A stretch of DNA of 64,000 nt from CAVALG01 sp963630555 (GTDB taxonomy: Bacteria; Bacillota; Clostridia; Oscillospirales; Acutalibacteraceae): contig CAVGND010000003.1 in the NCBI GenBank assembly GCA_963630555.1, positions 1 to 64,000 on the forward strand, read 5' to 3'. The notes under the pieces are model-generated. The model had not been told where the DNA came from, ran no database searches, and saw only the letters and a program-made list of their open reading frames with translations. Both the position numbers and the translations under genes were made by a program. This document shows positions 15,070-23,220 of the stretch, piece by piece; positions within the stretch are counted from its first letter, which is position 1, and each line of letters opens with the position of its first letter.

Positions 15070-17166
15070 CTATTTCACGCTGAACAGCAGTTTTTCATAG
15101 GTCGGGAACGGCCAGTATTTCTCAGCTGTGAGCGTTTCTGCCTCATCACATACAACACGAAGTTCAGCCATTTTTTGCAATATTTCATCTCGGGTCATAT
15201 TTGCGGCTTCGGTTATATCTTCAACCGTCCGGTACTTGATAAGCACATCTTCAAGCGCTGTAACCGCGTCGTAGATTTCATCGGTAAGGGTTGAAAGTTT
15301 GAGTATGACCGTCTTTTCGTATTTGGCGCCTACGCCGGGTACTACCGAGGTTTTAACGGCACAGGTGTCCGCAAGTGCTTTAACATATTTCTCAATTGCG
15401 GGAATTATCTGTTTTTTCGCCATATCCACCATTGTTAACGCCTCGATGTTAACGGTCTTGCAATAGTTATCAAGCATTATTTCATAACGCGATTCTATTT
15501 CGGGAACCGAGAACACCTTGTGCGCGGTAAGCATATCAACATTCTTTTTATCAAGCAGTTTCGGCAGCGCATCGGGCGTTGTACGCAGGTTGAGCAAACC
15601 TCTTTTTTCGGTTGCTTCCTTGATCCATGCGTCATCATAACCGTTACCGTTAAATATAATGCGTTTGTGGTCTTTAATGGTTTTCTTGATCATATCATGA
15701 AGGGCAACTTCAAAATCTTCCGCTTTTTCAAGCCTGTCTGCATAAATTTTAAGAGATTCCGCAACCGCGGCGTTAAGCATTATGTTCGCGCAGGCAATAC
15801 TGTTTGAAGAACCGAGCATTCTGAACTCAAACTTATTACCGGTAAAGGCAAACGGCGAAGTGCGGTTACGGTCGGTGTTGTCCTTCGTGAATTTAGGTAA
15901 TACGTGAACACCCAGTTTCATAACCGTTTTTTCGGTTCCGCTGTACGGAATGTCCTTCTCTATTGCGTCAAGCACTGCGGTAAGTTCATCGCCGAGGAAC
16001 ATTGAAATAACCGCCGGAGGCGCCTCGTTAGCACCCAATCTGTGGTCGTTCCCCGCTGTTGCAACGGACAGTCTTAACAGATCCTGATAATCGTCTACCG
16101 CTTTAATGACCGCGCACAGGAAGAGCAGGAACTGTGCGTTTTCGTAAGGTGTTTCACCCGGAGTAAGGAGGTTCACTCCGGTGTCGGTGGCGATTGACCA
16201 GTTGTTGTGTTTACCGCTGCCGTTTACACCCGCAAAAGGTTTTTCGTGAAGCAGGCAAACCATACCGTGCTTTGCCGCCGTCTTTTGCATTATTTCCATT
16301 GTCAGCTGGTTGTGGTCGGTTGCTATGTTGGTGGTGGAATATATGGGCGCTAACTCGTGCTGCGCCGGCGCAACCTCGTTATGTTCTGTTTTTGCAAGTA
16401 TTCCGAGTTTCCATAATTCCTCGTTAAGATCCGCCATATACGCCGCAACTCTCGGCTTAATAACGCCGAAATAGTGATCGTCGAGTTCCTGACCTTTGGG
16501 CGGTTTTGCACCGAAAAGCGTCCTGCCCGTAAGTTTGAGATCTTCGCGTTTATCGTAAACTTCTTTATCAACAAGGAAATATTCCTGTTCCGGTCCTACG
16601 GAAGTGCGGACGCATTTTACATCGGTATTGCCGAACAGTTTAAGTATACGCATCGCCTGCTTGCTAAGCGCCTCCATTGAACGAAGCAGCGGCGTTTTTT
16701 TATCAAGCGCCTCACCGCCGTAGGAACAAAACGCAGTAGGTATACAAAGGGTTTTATCTTTTATAAATGCGTATGAAGTCGGATCCCATGCGGTATAACC
16801 CCTTGCCTCAAACGTAGCCCTGAGTCCGCCTGACGGGAAAGACGATGCGTCCGGTTCCCCTTTAATAAGTTCTTTGCCAGAAAACTCCATAAGCACCCTG
16901 CCGTCGGGAGCCGGCGAAATGAAACTGTCGTGTTTTTCGGCGGTAATTCCGGTAAGCGGTTGGAACCAATGGGTAAAATGCGTTGCACCGTGAGCAACCG
17001 CCCATTCTTTCATAGCCTCGGCAACGGCGTTGGCAACATCGGTCTTTAAACTTGCGCCTTCGTCTATCGTCTTTTTAAGCGACTTGTAAACATCGGCTGA
17101 CAAATTGGCTTTCATCACCCTGTCGTCAAATACCAAACTCCCGAAATAATCAGATACTGTTTTCAT
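15070..17166 (-). CDS. glnN: Glutamine synthetase type III (second copy)
   Basis: A 698-residue GS-III, clearly paralogous to the enzyme at 6804-8885. Long stretches are identical, for example THFTHWFQPLTGITAEKHDS, GPEQEYFLVD, EHNEVAPAQHELAP and VNGSGKHNNWS; the C-terminal 150 residues differ most. TAAGGAG precedes the ATG. It heads an apparent nitrogen-assimilation unit on the minus strand, followed 18 bp later by the Amt-PII fusion and then by T-box-asnB. It has a consensus promoter at 17342-17370 and a roughly 165-base leader with two stable hairpins, the second followed by a T-rich tract just before the ribosome binding site. Transcription attenuation is therefore likely. Confidence 0.95.
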   Translation of the reverse strand: MKTVSDYFGSLVFDDRVMKANLSADVYKSLKKTIDEGASLKTDVANAVAEAMKEWAVAHGATHFTHWFQPLTGITAEKHDSFISPAPDGRVLMEFSGKELIKGEPDASSFPSGGLRATFEARGYTAWDPTSYAFIKDKTLCIPTAFCSYGGEALDKKTPLLRSMEALSKQAMRILKLFGNTDVKCVRTSVGPEQEYFLVDKEVYDKREDLKLTGRTLFGAKPPKGQELDDHYFGVIKPRVAAYMADLNEELWKLGILAKTEHNEVAPAQHELAPIYSTTNIATDHNQLTMEIMQKTAAKHGMVCLLHEKPFAGVNGSGKHNNWSIATDTGVNLLTPGETPYENAQFLLFLCAVIKAVDDYQDLLRLSVATAGNDHRLGANEAPPAVISMFLGDELTAVLDAIEKDIPYSGTEKTVMKLGVHVLPKFTKDNTDRNRTSPFAFTGNKFEFRMLGSSNSIACANIMLNAAVAESLKIYADRLEKAEDFEVALHDMIKKTIKDHKRIIFNGNGYDDAWIKEATEKRGLLNLRTTPDALPKLLDKKNVDMLTAHKVFSVPEIESRYEIMLDNYCKTVNIEALTMVDMAKKQIIPAIEKYVKALADTCAVKTSVVPGVGAKYEKTVILKLSTLTDEIYDAVTALEDVLIKYRTVEDITEAANMTRDEILQKMAELRVVCDEAETLTAEKYWPFPTYEKLLFSVK

Positions 17167-17191
17167 TTGCTTTCACTCCTTAAATATAAAA

Positions 17192-17243
17192 CAGGGCAAC
17201 GGGTCTTCGGGATAAAATATCCGCCCAAGACTCCGTTGCCCTG
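17192..17243 (-). promoter_or_regulatory. Terminator-like hairpin in the GS-III leader (candidate attenuator)
   Basis: On the minus strand CAGGGCAACGG...GTCTT pairs with AAGAC...CCGTTGCCCTG, a long stem followed by TTTTATATTT. It ends only 16 bases before the start codon, overlapping the approach to the ribosome binding site. A terminator inside a leader implies regulated readthrough; the factor is unknown. Confidence 0.65.
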
Positions 17244-17289
17244 CTTAAATTTTATTTAATTAAAGATTTAAAATATTTAAAATACAAAA

Positions 17290-17323
17290 GGCGCCTGACA
17301 GTTCTGCCGAACTTCAAGACGCC
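17290..17323 (-). promoter_or_regulatory. First hairpin of the GS-III leader
   Basis: GGCGTCTTGA and TCAGGCGCC enclose a nested AGTTC, GGCA, GAACT stem, followed by TTTTGTATTTT. It shares the sequence GGCAA-GG-GTCTTG with the second hairpin at 17192-17243, so the leader carries two related stem-loops. Confidence 0.6.
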
Positions 17324-17341
17324 CTTGCCTTTATGTTGGCT

Positions 17342-17370
17342 ATTATACATTTGCCTGTAAAGTTTGTCAA
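17342..17370 (-). promoter_or_regulatory. Promoter of the second glutamine synthetase operon
   Basis: Reading leftward: TTGACA, 17-bp spacer, TATAAT, a perfect sigma-A promoter, placed about 170 bases before the start codon. Confidence 0.8.
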
Positions 17371-17458
17371 GACATTTTTTAAATTTTGTCAAAATTAAAA
17401 TTTGCAGACAAAAAAGGAACGGTTTTTTGTTAATTTTAAATAAAACGGGCTGTTTTCT

Positions 17459-17487
17459 TTGACTTTTGCGCTTTAATATGTTAAAAT
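17459..17487 (+). promoter_or_regulatory. Promoter of the yerC-methyltransferase-hslO group
   Basis: TTGACT, 17-bp spacer, TAAAAT, about 37 bp before the first gene. Confidence 0.6.
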
Positions 17488-17524
17488 CTATGGGTAATAT
17501 AAATATTTAAGGGGTGAAATAAAA

Positions 17525-17830
17525 ATGTATACGGATGAGAGCAAAAATGCAAGATTACTGTATAAGGCTGTTTTGACCCTTGAAACCGAGGAGGACTGCA
17601 AAGCGTTTTTTGAAGATGTTTGCACGATAAAAGAAGTGCAGTCCATATCGCAGCGTTTTGCCGTTGCCGAAATGCTTATAGACGGCAAGGTGTATAACGA
17701 TATTGCCGCAAAAACAGGCGCCAGCACCGCAACTATAAGTCGCGTCAGCCGCGCTTTATATTACGGAAACAATGCCTATACAAAGGCGTTCGGTAAAATG
17801 GCTGAACAGGATAAAGAGGATAATAAATGA
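17525..17830 (+). CDS. yerC: YerC/YecD-family TrpR-like protein
   Basis: A 101-residue predicted DNA-binding protein of the Firmicute YerC/YecD family, which has the TrpR helix-turn-helix fold. The landmarks are LTLETEEDCKAFFEDVCTIK and EVQSISQRFAVAEML, then the recognition segment IAAKTGASTATISRVSRALY, with the usual Tyr-Gly-Asn after it. It is not the tryptophan repressor itself; its regulon is not established. GGGGTG stands seven bases before the ATG. Its stop overlaps the start of the methyltransferase by four bases (ATGA), indicating translational coupling. Confidence 0.9.
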   Translation: MYTDESKNARLLYKAVLTLETEEDCKAFFEDVCTIKEVQSISQRFAVAEMLIDGKVYNDIAAKTGASTATISRVSRALYYGNNAYTKAFGKMAEQDKEDNK

Positions 17831-18576
17831 GTTACGATGTTCTTGCAAATTATTATGACGGTATGACCGATGATATGGAGTATAAGCGGCGTGCCGAATA
17901 TATGTTGAGCCTGTTTTTAAAATATGACCGCGAACCTACCGTACTGCTGGACGCAGCCTGCGGAACCGGTGCTTTTTCGATGATTTTTGCCGAACGCGGT
18001 ATGTATGTTGCCGGCGTTGATTTATCGCCCGATATGTTGGCGGAGGCGCAAAGAAAGGCAGACCGTGCAAATGAAGAAAACGTTATGTTTTTGTGCCAAC
18101 CTCTGCAAAAACTTAAACTTCACGGAACGGTGGACGGCGCGATTTGCTGCATAGACAGCCTTAACCATATAGTCAGGGCTGACATCCTTAAAAAAGCATT
18201 TGAAAGAATAGCCTTGTTTTTGGAAAAAGGGCGGCTTTTTATTTTTGATGTAAACACCGAATACAAACACAGACATATATTATCCGGTCAATGTTTTACA
18301 GCTGAAGACTGTAAAACACTTTGCGTTTGGCAATGCTCCGAATGCAACAAAAAAGGCGTTGTGGAAATATATCTTGATTTTTTCACGGAACTTGAAAACG
18401 GACTTTATAAAAGGCAGAGTGAGGATTTTAAAGAACGCGCCTACAGTGTGGACGAATTAAAACAAATGCTAAGCGAGGCAGGGCTTGAAACGGTGGCTGT
18501 GCTCGGCGATATGTCATACAAAAAGCCCAAAGAGGATGAGCAGCGAATTTATTTTGTAACAAGAAAATCACAGTAA
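17827..18576 (+). CDS. Class I SAM-dependent methyltransferase
   Basis: A 249-residue protein with motif I LLDAACGTGAFSMIFAERG (about 40-58), the acidic ribose-binding region AGVDLSPDMLAEA and the post-motif CCIDSLNHI. The C-terminal part (IYFVTRKSQ end) is typical of the YodH/UbiE-like small-molecule methyltransferases found after yerC in Clostridia. The substrate cannot be told. It overlaps yerC by four bases and is followed 43 bp later by hslO, so all three are probably one transcript. Confidence 0.85.
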   Translation: MSYDVLANYYDGMTDDMEYKRRAEYMLSLFLKYDREPTVLLDAACGTGAFSMIFAERGMYVAGVDLSPDMLAEAQRKADRANEENVMFLCQPLQKLKLHGTVDGAICCIDSLNHIVRADILKKAFERIALFLEKGRLFIFDVNTEYKHRHILSGQCFTAEDCKTLCVWQCSECNKKGVVEIYLDFFTELENGLYKRQSEDFKERAYSVDELKQMLSEAGLETVAVLGDMSYKKPKEDEQRIYFVTRKSQ

Positions 18577-18619
18577 TTAAGCATTATAAATAAGCATTAT
18601 AAAATCGGGAGAAAAAACA

Positions 18620-19504
18620 ATGGGGAAACTTATAAGATGTATAACAAGCGACGGTGCGGTTGCGGTTACGGCGATAGACTCCGCCGACATTGTGAATGAA
18701 GCCGAACAAATACATAAAACGAGCGCAGTCGTAACTGCTGCTTTGGGCAGGCTTTTAACGGCGGCAAGTATGATGGGTGCGGCTTTAAAGACCAAAGACG
18801 GCAGCCTTACCGTGCGTGTATCGGGCGGCGGGCCCACAGGAAGCGTGGTTGCCGTATCGGACGCTGACGGAAATGTGCGCGGATATGTGCAAAACCCCGT
18901 TGTCGAGTTGCCGCTTAACGCCAAGGGTAAACTTGATGTGGGCGGAGCAGTCGGAAAAGACGGTACATTATATGTAATAAAGGATTTGGGGCTTGATAAG
19001 CCGTATAACGGTCAGGTTCCGCTGGCTTCGGGCGAAATCGCCGAAGACATAACTTCATATTACGCCCTGAGTGAACAGATACCCACCGTCTGCGCGCTCG
19101 GCGTTCTTGTAAACCCCGACCTTAGGGTTAAGGCGGCAGGCGGCTACATTATACAACTGCTTCCGGGGGCTGATAACGCAACAATAGATAAACTTGAAAA
19201 GGGTCTGGAAGGCGTGCCGCCCGTTACCGAAATGCTGAGCAGCGGCAAAACCCCGAAGGAAATAGTTGAAACAACTTTGAAAGGTTTTGATACCGAGGTT
19301 CTTTATGAACAGGAAGTATCATATAAATGTAATTGCAGCCGCTCAAGGGTTGAGCGTGCATTGATCGGCGTTGGCTGCAAAGAACTCGGGAAAATGATTG
19401 AAGAGGACGGCGGGGCTGATGTTTCCTGCCATTTTTGCAACAGGTCTTATCATTTTGATGCGTGCGACCTTGAAGTTCTGTTGAAAAAGTGTTGCATCAA
19501 ATAA
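18620..19504 (+). CDS. hslO: Redox-regulated chaperone Hsp33
   Basis: A 294-residue cytoplasmic chaperone activated by oxidation. The N-terminal Hsp33 core begins LIRCITSDGAVAVTAIDSAD and includes GGGPTGSVVAVSDADGNVRG and YVQNPVVELP. The C-terminal zinc switch has CNC at about 237/239 and CHFC at about 270/273, the four cysteines that bind zinc and form disulfides under stress. Two extra cysteines (CC) lie at the very end. The sequence GGGAGAAAAAAC precedes the ATG. An oxidative-stress chaperone suits an anaerobe that meets oxygen. Confidence 0.95.
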   Translation: MGKLIRCITSDGAVAVTAIDSADIVNEAEQIHKTSAVVTAALGRLLTAASMMGAALKTKDGSLTVRVSGGGPTGSVVAVSDADGNVRGYVQNPVVELPLNAKGKLDVGGAVGKDGTLYVIKDLGLDKPYNGQVPLASGEIAEDITSYYALSEQIPTVCALGVLVNPDLRVKAAGGYIIQLLPGADNATIDKLEKGLEGVPPVTEMLSSGKTPKEIVETTLKGFDTEVLYEQEVSYKCNCSRSRVERALIGVGCKELGKMIEEDGGADVSCHFCNRSYHFDACDLEVLLKKCCIK

Positions 19505-19554
19505 GAATAACGCACAGGCCAATTTTAATATTTTGAATTTTTTTAAAAAAAGTA

Positions 19555-19583
19555 TTGACAAACATATATGGGTATGGTAATAT
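19555..19583 (+). promoter_or_regulatory. Promoter of the tRNA cluster
   Basis: TTGACA, 17-bp spacer, TAATAT, about 40 bp before tRNA-Val. Confidence 0.65.
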
Positions 19584-19622
19584 AATCAAGTCGCTAACGG
19601 AAGCATCCGAGTGGCACGGTGT

Positions 19623-19698
19623 GGGAGCATAGCTCAGCTGGGAGAGCATCTGCCTTACAAGCAGAGGGTCACAGGTTCGAGCCCTGTTGTTCCCACCA
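19623..19698 (+). tRNA. tRNA-Val (TAC)
   Basis: Acceptor GGGAGCA with TGTTCCC, anticodon loop CTTACAA (TAC), T-loop GGTTCGAGCCC, encoded CCA. Confidence 0.95.
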
Positions 19699-19700
19699 AT

Positions 19701-19777
19701 GGCCTGGTAGTTCAGCTGGTTAGAACGCTAGCCTGTCACGCTAGAGGTCGTGGGTTCGAGCCCCATCCAGGTCGCCA
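19701..19777 (+). tRNA. tRNA-Asp (GTC)
   Basis: Acceptor GGCCTGG with CCAGGTC, anticodon loop CTGTCAC (GTC), T-loop GGTTCGAGCCC, encoded CCA. Confidence 0.95.
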
Positions 19778-19780
19778 AAT

Positions 19781-19856
<76 letters not shown>

Positions 19857-19861
19857 TTTTT

Positions 19862-19937
19862 GCGGATTTAGCTCATCTGGTAGAGCGCCACCTTGCCAAG
19901 GTGGAGGTAGCGAGTTCGAGCCTCGTAATCCGCTCCA
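19862..19937 (+). tRNA. tRNA-Gly (GCC)
   Basis: Acceptor GCGGATT with AATCCGC, anticodon loop TTGCCAA (GCC), T-loop AGTTCGAGCCT, encoded CCA. Together with tRNA-Gly(CCC) at 4126 this gives two glycine isoacceptors. Confidence 0.95.
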
Positions 19938-19941
19938 ATTC

Positions 19942-19977
19942 AAAGGACGCTTAAACTGAAAATTTTAAGCGTCCTTT
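19942..19977 (+). terminator. Hairpin between tRNA-Gly and tRNA-Cys
   Basis: AAAGGACGCTTAAA and TTTTAAGCGTCCTTT form a long perfect stem right after tRNA-Gly. It may end the first four-tRNA transcript or act as a processing signal, because tRNA-Cys follows with no evident promoter. Confidence 0.65.
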
Positions 19978-19991
19978 AATAACAAATAAGC

Positions 19992-20066
<75 letters not shown>

Positions 20067-20094
20067 ATCCCGTTCACTTTAGTGGACGGGATTT
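20067..20094 (+). terminator. Terminator after tRNA-Cys
   Basis: ATCCCGTTCAC and GTGGACGGGAT form a stem with a TTTA loop and are followed by TTTTACTTTTT. Confidence 0.7.
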
Positions 20095-20291
20095 TACTTT
20101 TTACTTCTTACCTCTTCACTCTTACTTTAAATAAAGTTTGATACGGGATTTTTGGGAAGTAATAAGTAAGAAGTAAGAAGTAATAGGTAATAAGTTAGGT
20201 GTGCCTACGGCACGAATTATAAATGCAAGGTTTATACCATGCTCTTTTTATTTTATAGTGTTATAATCGCAATAGAAAAGGCGGTAATATT

Positions 20292-20360
20292 ATGGCAGAT
20301 AGTCCTTTGATTATAAAATCCAAAGAATTTGCTTTGCAGATAATTAAGGTTTGTAACTAA
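20292..20360 (+). pseudogene. Four-helix-bundle (23S rRNA IVP-type) protein, N-terminal stub
   Basis: MADSPLIIKSKEFALQIIKV followed by CN and a stop, preceded by AAAGGCGG. The 22 residues match the start of the small four-helix-bundle proteins often called 23S rRNA intervening-sequence proteins, normally about 120 residues long. The rest is missing, so the gene is truncated, perhaps by a stop at codon 23 followed by deletion. Confidence 0.55.
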
Positions 20361-20384
20361 ATCTTCTAAAAAGCGTTTTTTTAC

Positions 20385-20413
20385 TTGACAATCGGTGATA
20401 TTTGCGTTAGTAT
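20385..20413 (+). promoter_or_regulatory. Promoter of tRNA-Ala
   Basis: TTGACA, 17-bp spacer, TAGTAT, about 80 bp before the tRNA. Confidence 0.55.
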
Positions 20414-20494
20414 AAAAAACGGTGGAATTAAAAACTCCGTTATATCAGTCTTACGGGACGGAGTCGCCGCACCTTAAACAAAATTCAAATAATC

Positions 20495-20570
20495 GGGGGC
20501 GTAGCTCATCTGGGAGAGCGCTACATTCGCATTGTAGAGGTAGTGAGTTCGAGTCTCATCGTCTCCACCA
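20495..20570 (+). tRNA. tRNA-Ala (CGC)
   Basis: Acceptor GGGGGCG with CGTCTCC (two G-T pairs), anticodon loop TTCGCAT (CGC), T-loop AGTTCGAGTCT, encoded CCA. Confidence 0.93.
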
Positions 20571-20575
20571 CATAT

Positions 20576-20617
20576 GAAAAATCCGAACTTTTACCCATCG
20601 GGGCGTTCGGATTTTTC
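20576..20617 (+). terminator. Terminator after tRNA-Ala
   Basis: GAAAAATCCGAAC and GTTCGGATTTTTC form a 13-bp stem just after the tRNA. Confidence 0.8.
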
Positions 20618-20766
20618 ATTTTTATCAAAGATGTTTCCCGCTGATATTTACACCCACCGGCGAATTTGCCGAAGATCGGGAAAGAGAATTCCGCAGAGAA
20701 TGCTCAAGAGATATTCTTAGGTTCTCTTGATTTGTAATAATTTACCTTTTCGGCATATAAAACAAA

Positions 20767-20818
20767 CGCCCAAACTGCTCCGAACTGCTATGTTTCGGGG
20801 CGAATTTGGGCGATTTTT
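20767..20818. terminator. Stray terminator-like hairpin
   Basis: CGCCCAAA and TTTGGGCG enclose a second stem (CCGAA/TTTCGG) and are followed by ATTTTTTG. The gene it once served is not visible. The stretch 20618-21061 contains no gene I can support. Confidence 0.5.
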
Positions 20819-20916
20819 TGAGTTTTAAGGCGTGTTAATTGCCGCAGCAATATAACTTGCCTTTTATCGTTCTGCGGTCTAAAGTCCAAAGCATTCAGAA
20901 TACAGTCAGTTTGCGG

Positions 20917-20963
20917 TATCTCTCCCTCAGGCAAAAATCAAAGATTTTTGCCTGCTCTCGGCT
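20917..20963 (+). repeat. Interspersed palindromic repeat, copy 1
   Basis: TATCTCTCCCTCA, then AGGCAAAAATC, AAA, GATTTTTGCCT, then GCTCTCGGCT. The same arrangement recurs at 36385-36430 and, inverted with a different stem, at 36201-36256. It resembles the CTCTCCCTC-hairpin-GCTC elements scattered through Faecalibacterium-like genomes (recalled, not searched). Confidence 0.7.
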
Positions 20964-21061
20964 TATGCAAGTGCCGGAGAGTGATTTGCCGTAGGGGAGG
21001 TTTCGCCGCTTTTCGCGGCTTTAAAATTCGATTTTTAACCTATCGCATTTTTCGGCAGCGG

Positions 21062-21745
21062 CTATTCGGGTTGTTTTACATTTGCCGCTTTTCGCGCCGA
21101 AATCGGAATTTCGTTTTTAACATATGTTTCCCAGACATTTATACGGTCGTTTTCATCAATTCGGCGAATAACCTTCGCAGGTACGCCGGCAACAATGCTG
21201 TTCGGCGGAATGTCATGGGTCACCACCGCACCGGCGGCAATGATGCTGTTTTCACCGATAGTCACACCGCCGCAAACCGTTGCGCCGGAGCATATCCAGC
21301 AACCGTCTTTAACGGTTATGGGCGAGGCATACTCAAGGTCGTGATTACCGTCCGGATAATCGGCAGGCAGGCGCTCCTCCGCTAAAAACGGGTGGTTGGG
21401 TGTGGCAAGCGTCACATTTGCCCCGACCCATACGCCGTTGCCGAAAGTTATCGGCGCAACGTCAAGAAAGGTGCAATTATAATTAACAAAGCAGCCTTCA
21501 CCGACAATGATGTTTACGCCGTATTCGCAGTAAAACGGTGCAAAAACACCGAAGCCCCTGCCTTTTGCCGACGGCACCAATTTCTCAAGCGCACGCTGTT
21601 TTGCCTTTACCCGACGCACCGAGATTCGGTTGAACCTGTGGCAACGCGCCATACCGTCAAGGTGCTGCTTTTCAATGTCCTTGCTTGCCGAATTATAAAG
21701 TTTGCCCTCTACCATACGGTTCCAATCGCTGATGTTATTGTACAT
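21062..21745 (-). CDS. Sugar O-acetyltransferase (left-handed beta-helix, maltose/galactoside type)
   Basis: About 227 residues. The N-terminus (MYNNISDWNRMVEGKLYNSA) is a Mac-type domain. The hexapeptide-repeat beta-helix runs from GFGVFAPFYCEYGVNIIVGE through GNGVWVGANVTLATPNHP to ENSIIAAGAVVTHDIPPNSI and VAGVPAKVIRRI. The catalytic His lies in TPNHP. Enzymes of this family acetylate free sugars or galactosides with acetyl-CoA. The start at 21745 is chosen over an ATG six bases upstream because AAGGAG then has correct spacing. It begins two bases after the MATE exporter stop, so the two are co-transcribed. Confidence 0.88.
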   Translation of the reverse strand: MYNNISDWNRMVEGKLYNSASKDIEKQHLDGMARCHRFNRISVRRVKAKQRALEKLVPSAKGRGFGVFAPFYCEYGVNIIVGEGCFVNYNCTFLDVAPITFGNGVWVGANVTLATPNHPFLAEERLPADYPDGNHDLEYASPITVKDGCWICSGATVCGGVTIGENSIIAAGAVVTHDIPPNSIVAGVPAKVIRRIDENDRINVWETYVKNEIPISARKAANVKQPE

Positions 21746-21747
21746 TT

Positions 21748-23112
21748 TCATTGCTCCTTTTTAACGGTTAAATCTTTAACCCATAAATATTTTTTATAAT
21801 GTTTATAAATCACCGGCAGTTTTATCATCTCGTCAAGATTTATAATCAGATAAACGGCAAGAACGGGAAGTTTCCATACAAATGCCGACAAAAACCCGAG
21901 CGGAACGGTTATGCACCACATGGTTACCGAATCGCAGAAAAATCCGAATTTTGAATCCCCACCGGCGCAGAATATTCCGCCGATGGTCGTTGTATTAACC
22001 GATTTTCCGACCATATAAACAGAGCACATAACGATCATCCGTTTAAGATAATAATTTGCGGTATCGCTCAGATTACTGATTCTCAGTATCAGAGGATTTA
22101 TAATAAACATAACAACACCGGAAATTATGCCGAAAGCAATCGCGAGGCGGCAAAGTTTCCGTCCGTATTTTTTTGCCGCGTCCGGTCTTCCCGCGCCGAG
22201 TTCGTTGCCGACGATAATCCCTCCCCCGTTGCCGAGGCCGATGCAAAAGCAGACTATCAGATTTTTTATGATGTTAACAACGGAATTTGCGGCAACCGCA
22301 TCCGTTCCCAAATGCCCCATAATAACCGAATACATTGTAAAGCCGACGCCCCAAACAATTTCGTTGCCGAGTACCGGCGTTGTATATTTCCAAAAATCAT
22401 TTTTCAGTAATTTGTCGCTGTGGATAATATACCGTAGCCTTAAATGTATGCTGTCTTTTTTTACTGTTTGCGCCACGCACCAAAGGACTTCAACAAGTTT
22501 TGAAACAACGGTTGCCAAAGCTGCGCCGGCAATTTCAAGCCGCGGAAAACCGAATAATCCGAAAATCAGAACGGCGTTAAGAAAGATGTTCAGCACAACG
22601 CTGACCGAACTGATAACCCCTGCCGTTATCGCCTTGGACGAATTTTTAAGTATGCAAAGATAGATTTGCGAAATGCCGCTCAGGAAGAATGAAAGGGCAA
22701 CTGTCCGCAAATATACGGCGCCGCCGCGGATTAAATCCTTTTCGCCCGTAAAAATATGCATAAGCGTATTCGGCATAACAAGACCGATAACAAAAAACAG
22801 GAATGATACCGCAGCGGTAATTTTCATTACATAAGCGAAAATTTTTTCAACGGATATGCGGTCGTTTTTCCCCCAATACTGCGCCGCAAGCATAGAAAGT
22901 CCGATTGTCATGGCGGCAAGAAATAAATTTTCCACAAATGTGACCTGGCTTGCAAGCGAAACCGCGGACAATGCGTCCTGAGAGAGCACACCGAGCATTA
23001 AGGCGTCCGAAGCGCTGACCAGAGCGAGCATAAACTGCTGAAAGGCGATCGGAAGTATAAGCGTAAGAAGTTTTCTTGAAAAAGCGGGCGTTTTCTGCTG
23101 CACGGCACACAC
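21748..23112 (-). CDS. MATE-family multidrug exporter
   Basis: A 454-residue integral membrane protein with twelve hydrophobic segments in two homologous halves, starting KLLTLILPIAFQQFMLALVS and with the MATE landmarks SASDALMLGVLSQDALSAVS and GIGNGGGIIVGNELGAGRPD-like LGNGGGIIVGNELGAGRPDA. MATE pumps expel cationic drugs or metabolites using a Na+ or H+ gradient. It is transcribed divergently from an AraC-type regulator at 23221 with a 108-bp shared control region, and is followed by a sugar acetyltransferase. That arrangement suggests the regulator controls export of, or resistance to, a sugar-like compound; this is inference. Confidence 0.9.
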   Translation of the reverse strand: MCAVQQKTPAFSRKLLTLILPIAFQQFMLALVSASDALMLGVLSQDALSAVSLASQVTFVENLFLAAMTIGLSMLAAQYWGKNDRISVEKIFAYVMKITAAVSFLFFVIGLVMPNTLMHIFTGEKDLIRGGAVYLRTVALSFFLSGISQIYLCILKNSSKAITAGVISSVSVVLNIFLNAVLIFGLFGFPRLEIAGAALATVVSKLVEVLWCVAQTVKKDSIHLRLRYIIHSDKLLKNDFWKYTTPVLGNEIVWGVGFTMYSVIMGHLGTDAVAANSVVNIIKNLIVCFCIGLGNGGGIIVGNELGAGRPDAAKKYGRKLCRLAIAFGIISGVVMFIINPLILRISNLSDTANYYLKRMIVMCSVYMVGKSVNTTTIGGIFCAGGDSKFGFFCDSVTMWCITVPLGFLSAFVWKLPVLAVYLIINLDEMIKLPVIYKHYKKYLWVKDLTVKKEQ

Positions 23113-23220
23113 CTCTGATTGACAAATTGATTTTATGCGCTATAATTATAGCGTGAATTTATGCGTGTTTCAACCATTATTCTGCGTTTTTTAATAACAA
23201 TCCTGCGAGGTGTGTAAAAT

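Noticed and set aside
17192..17323. ANTAR-type antiterminator target in the GS-III leader
   Set aside because: There are two hairpins, but the loops lack the six-base loop with A1 and G4 that defines the ANTAR target, so I only call a candidate attenuator.
20642..20733. Short frame (FTPTGEFAEDREREFRRECS) as a relaxase or transposon remnant
   Set aside because: Too short and not matched to any family I can name.
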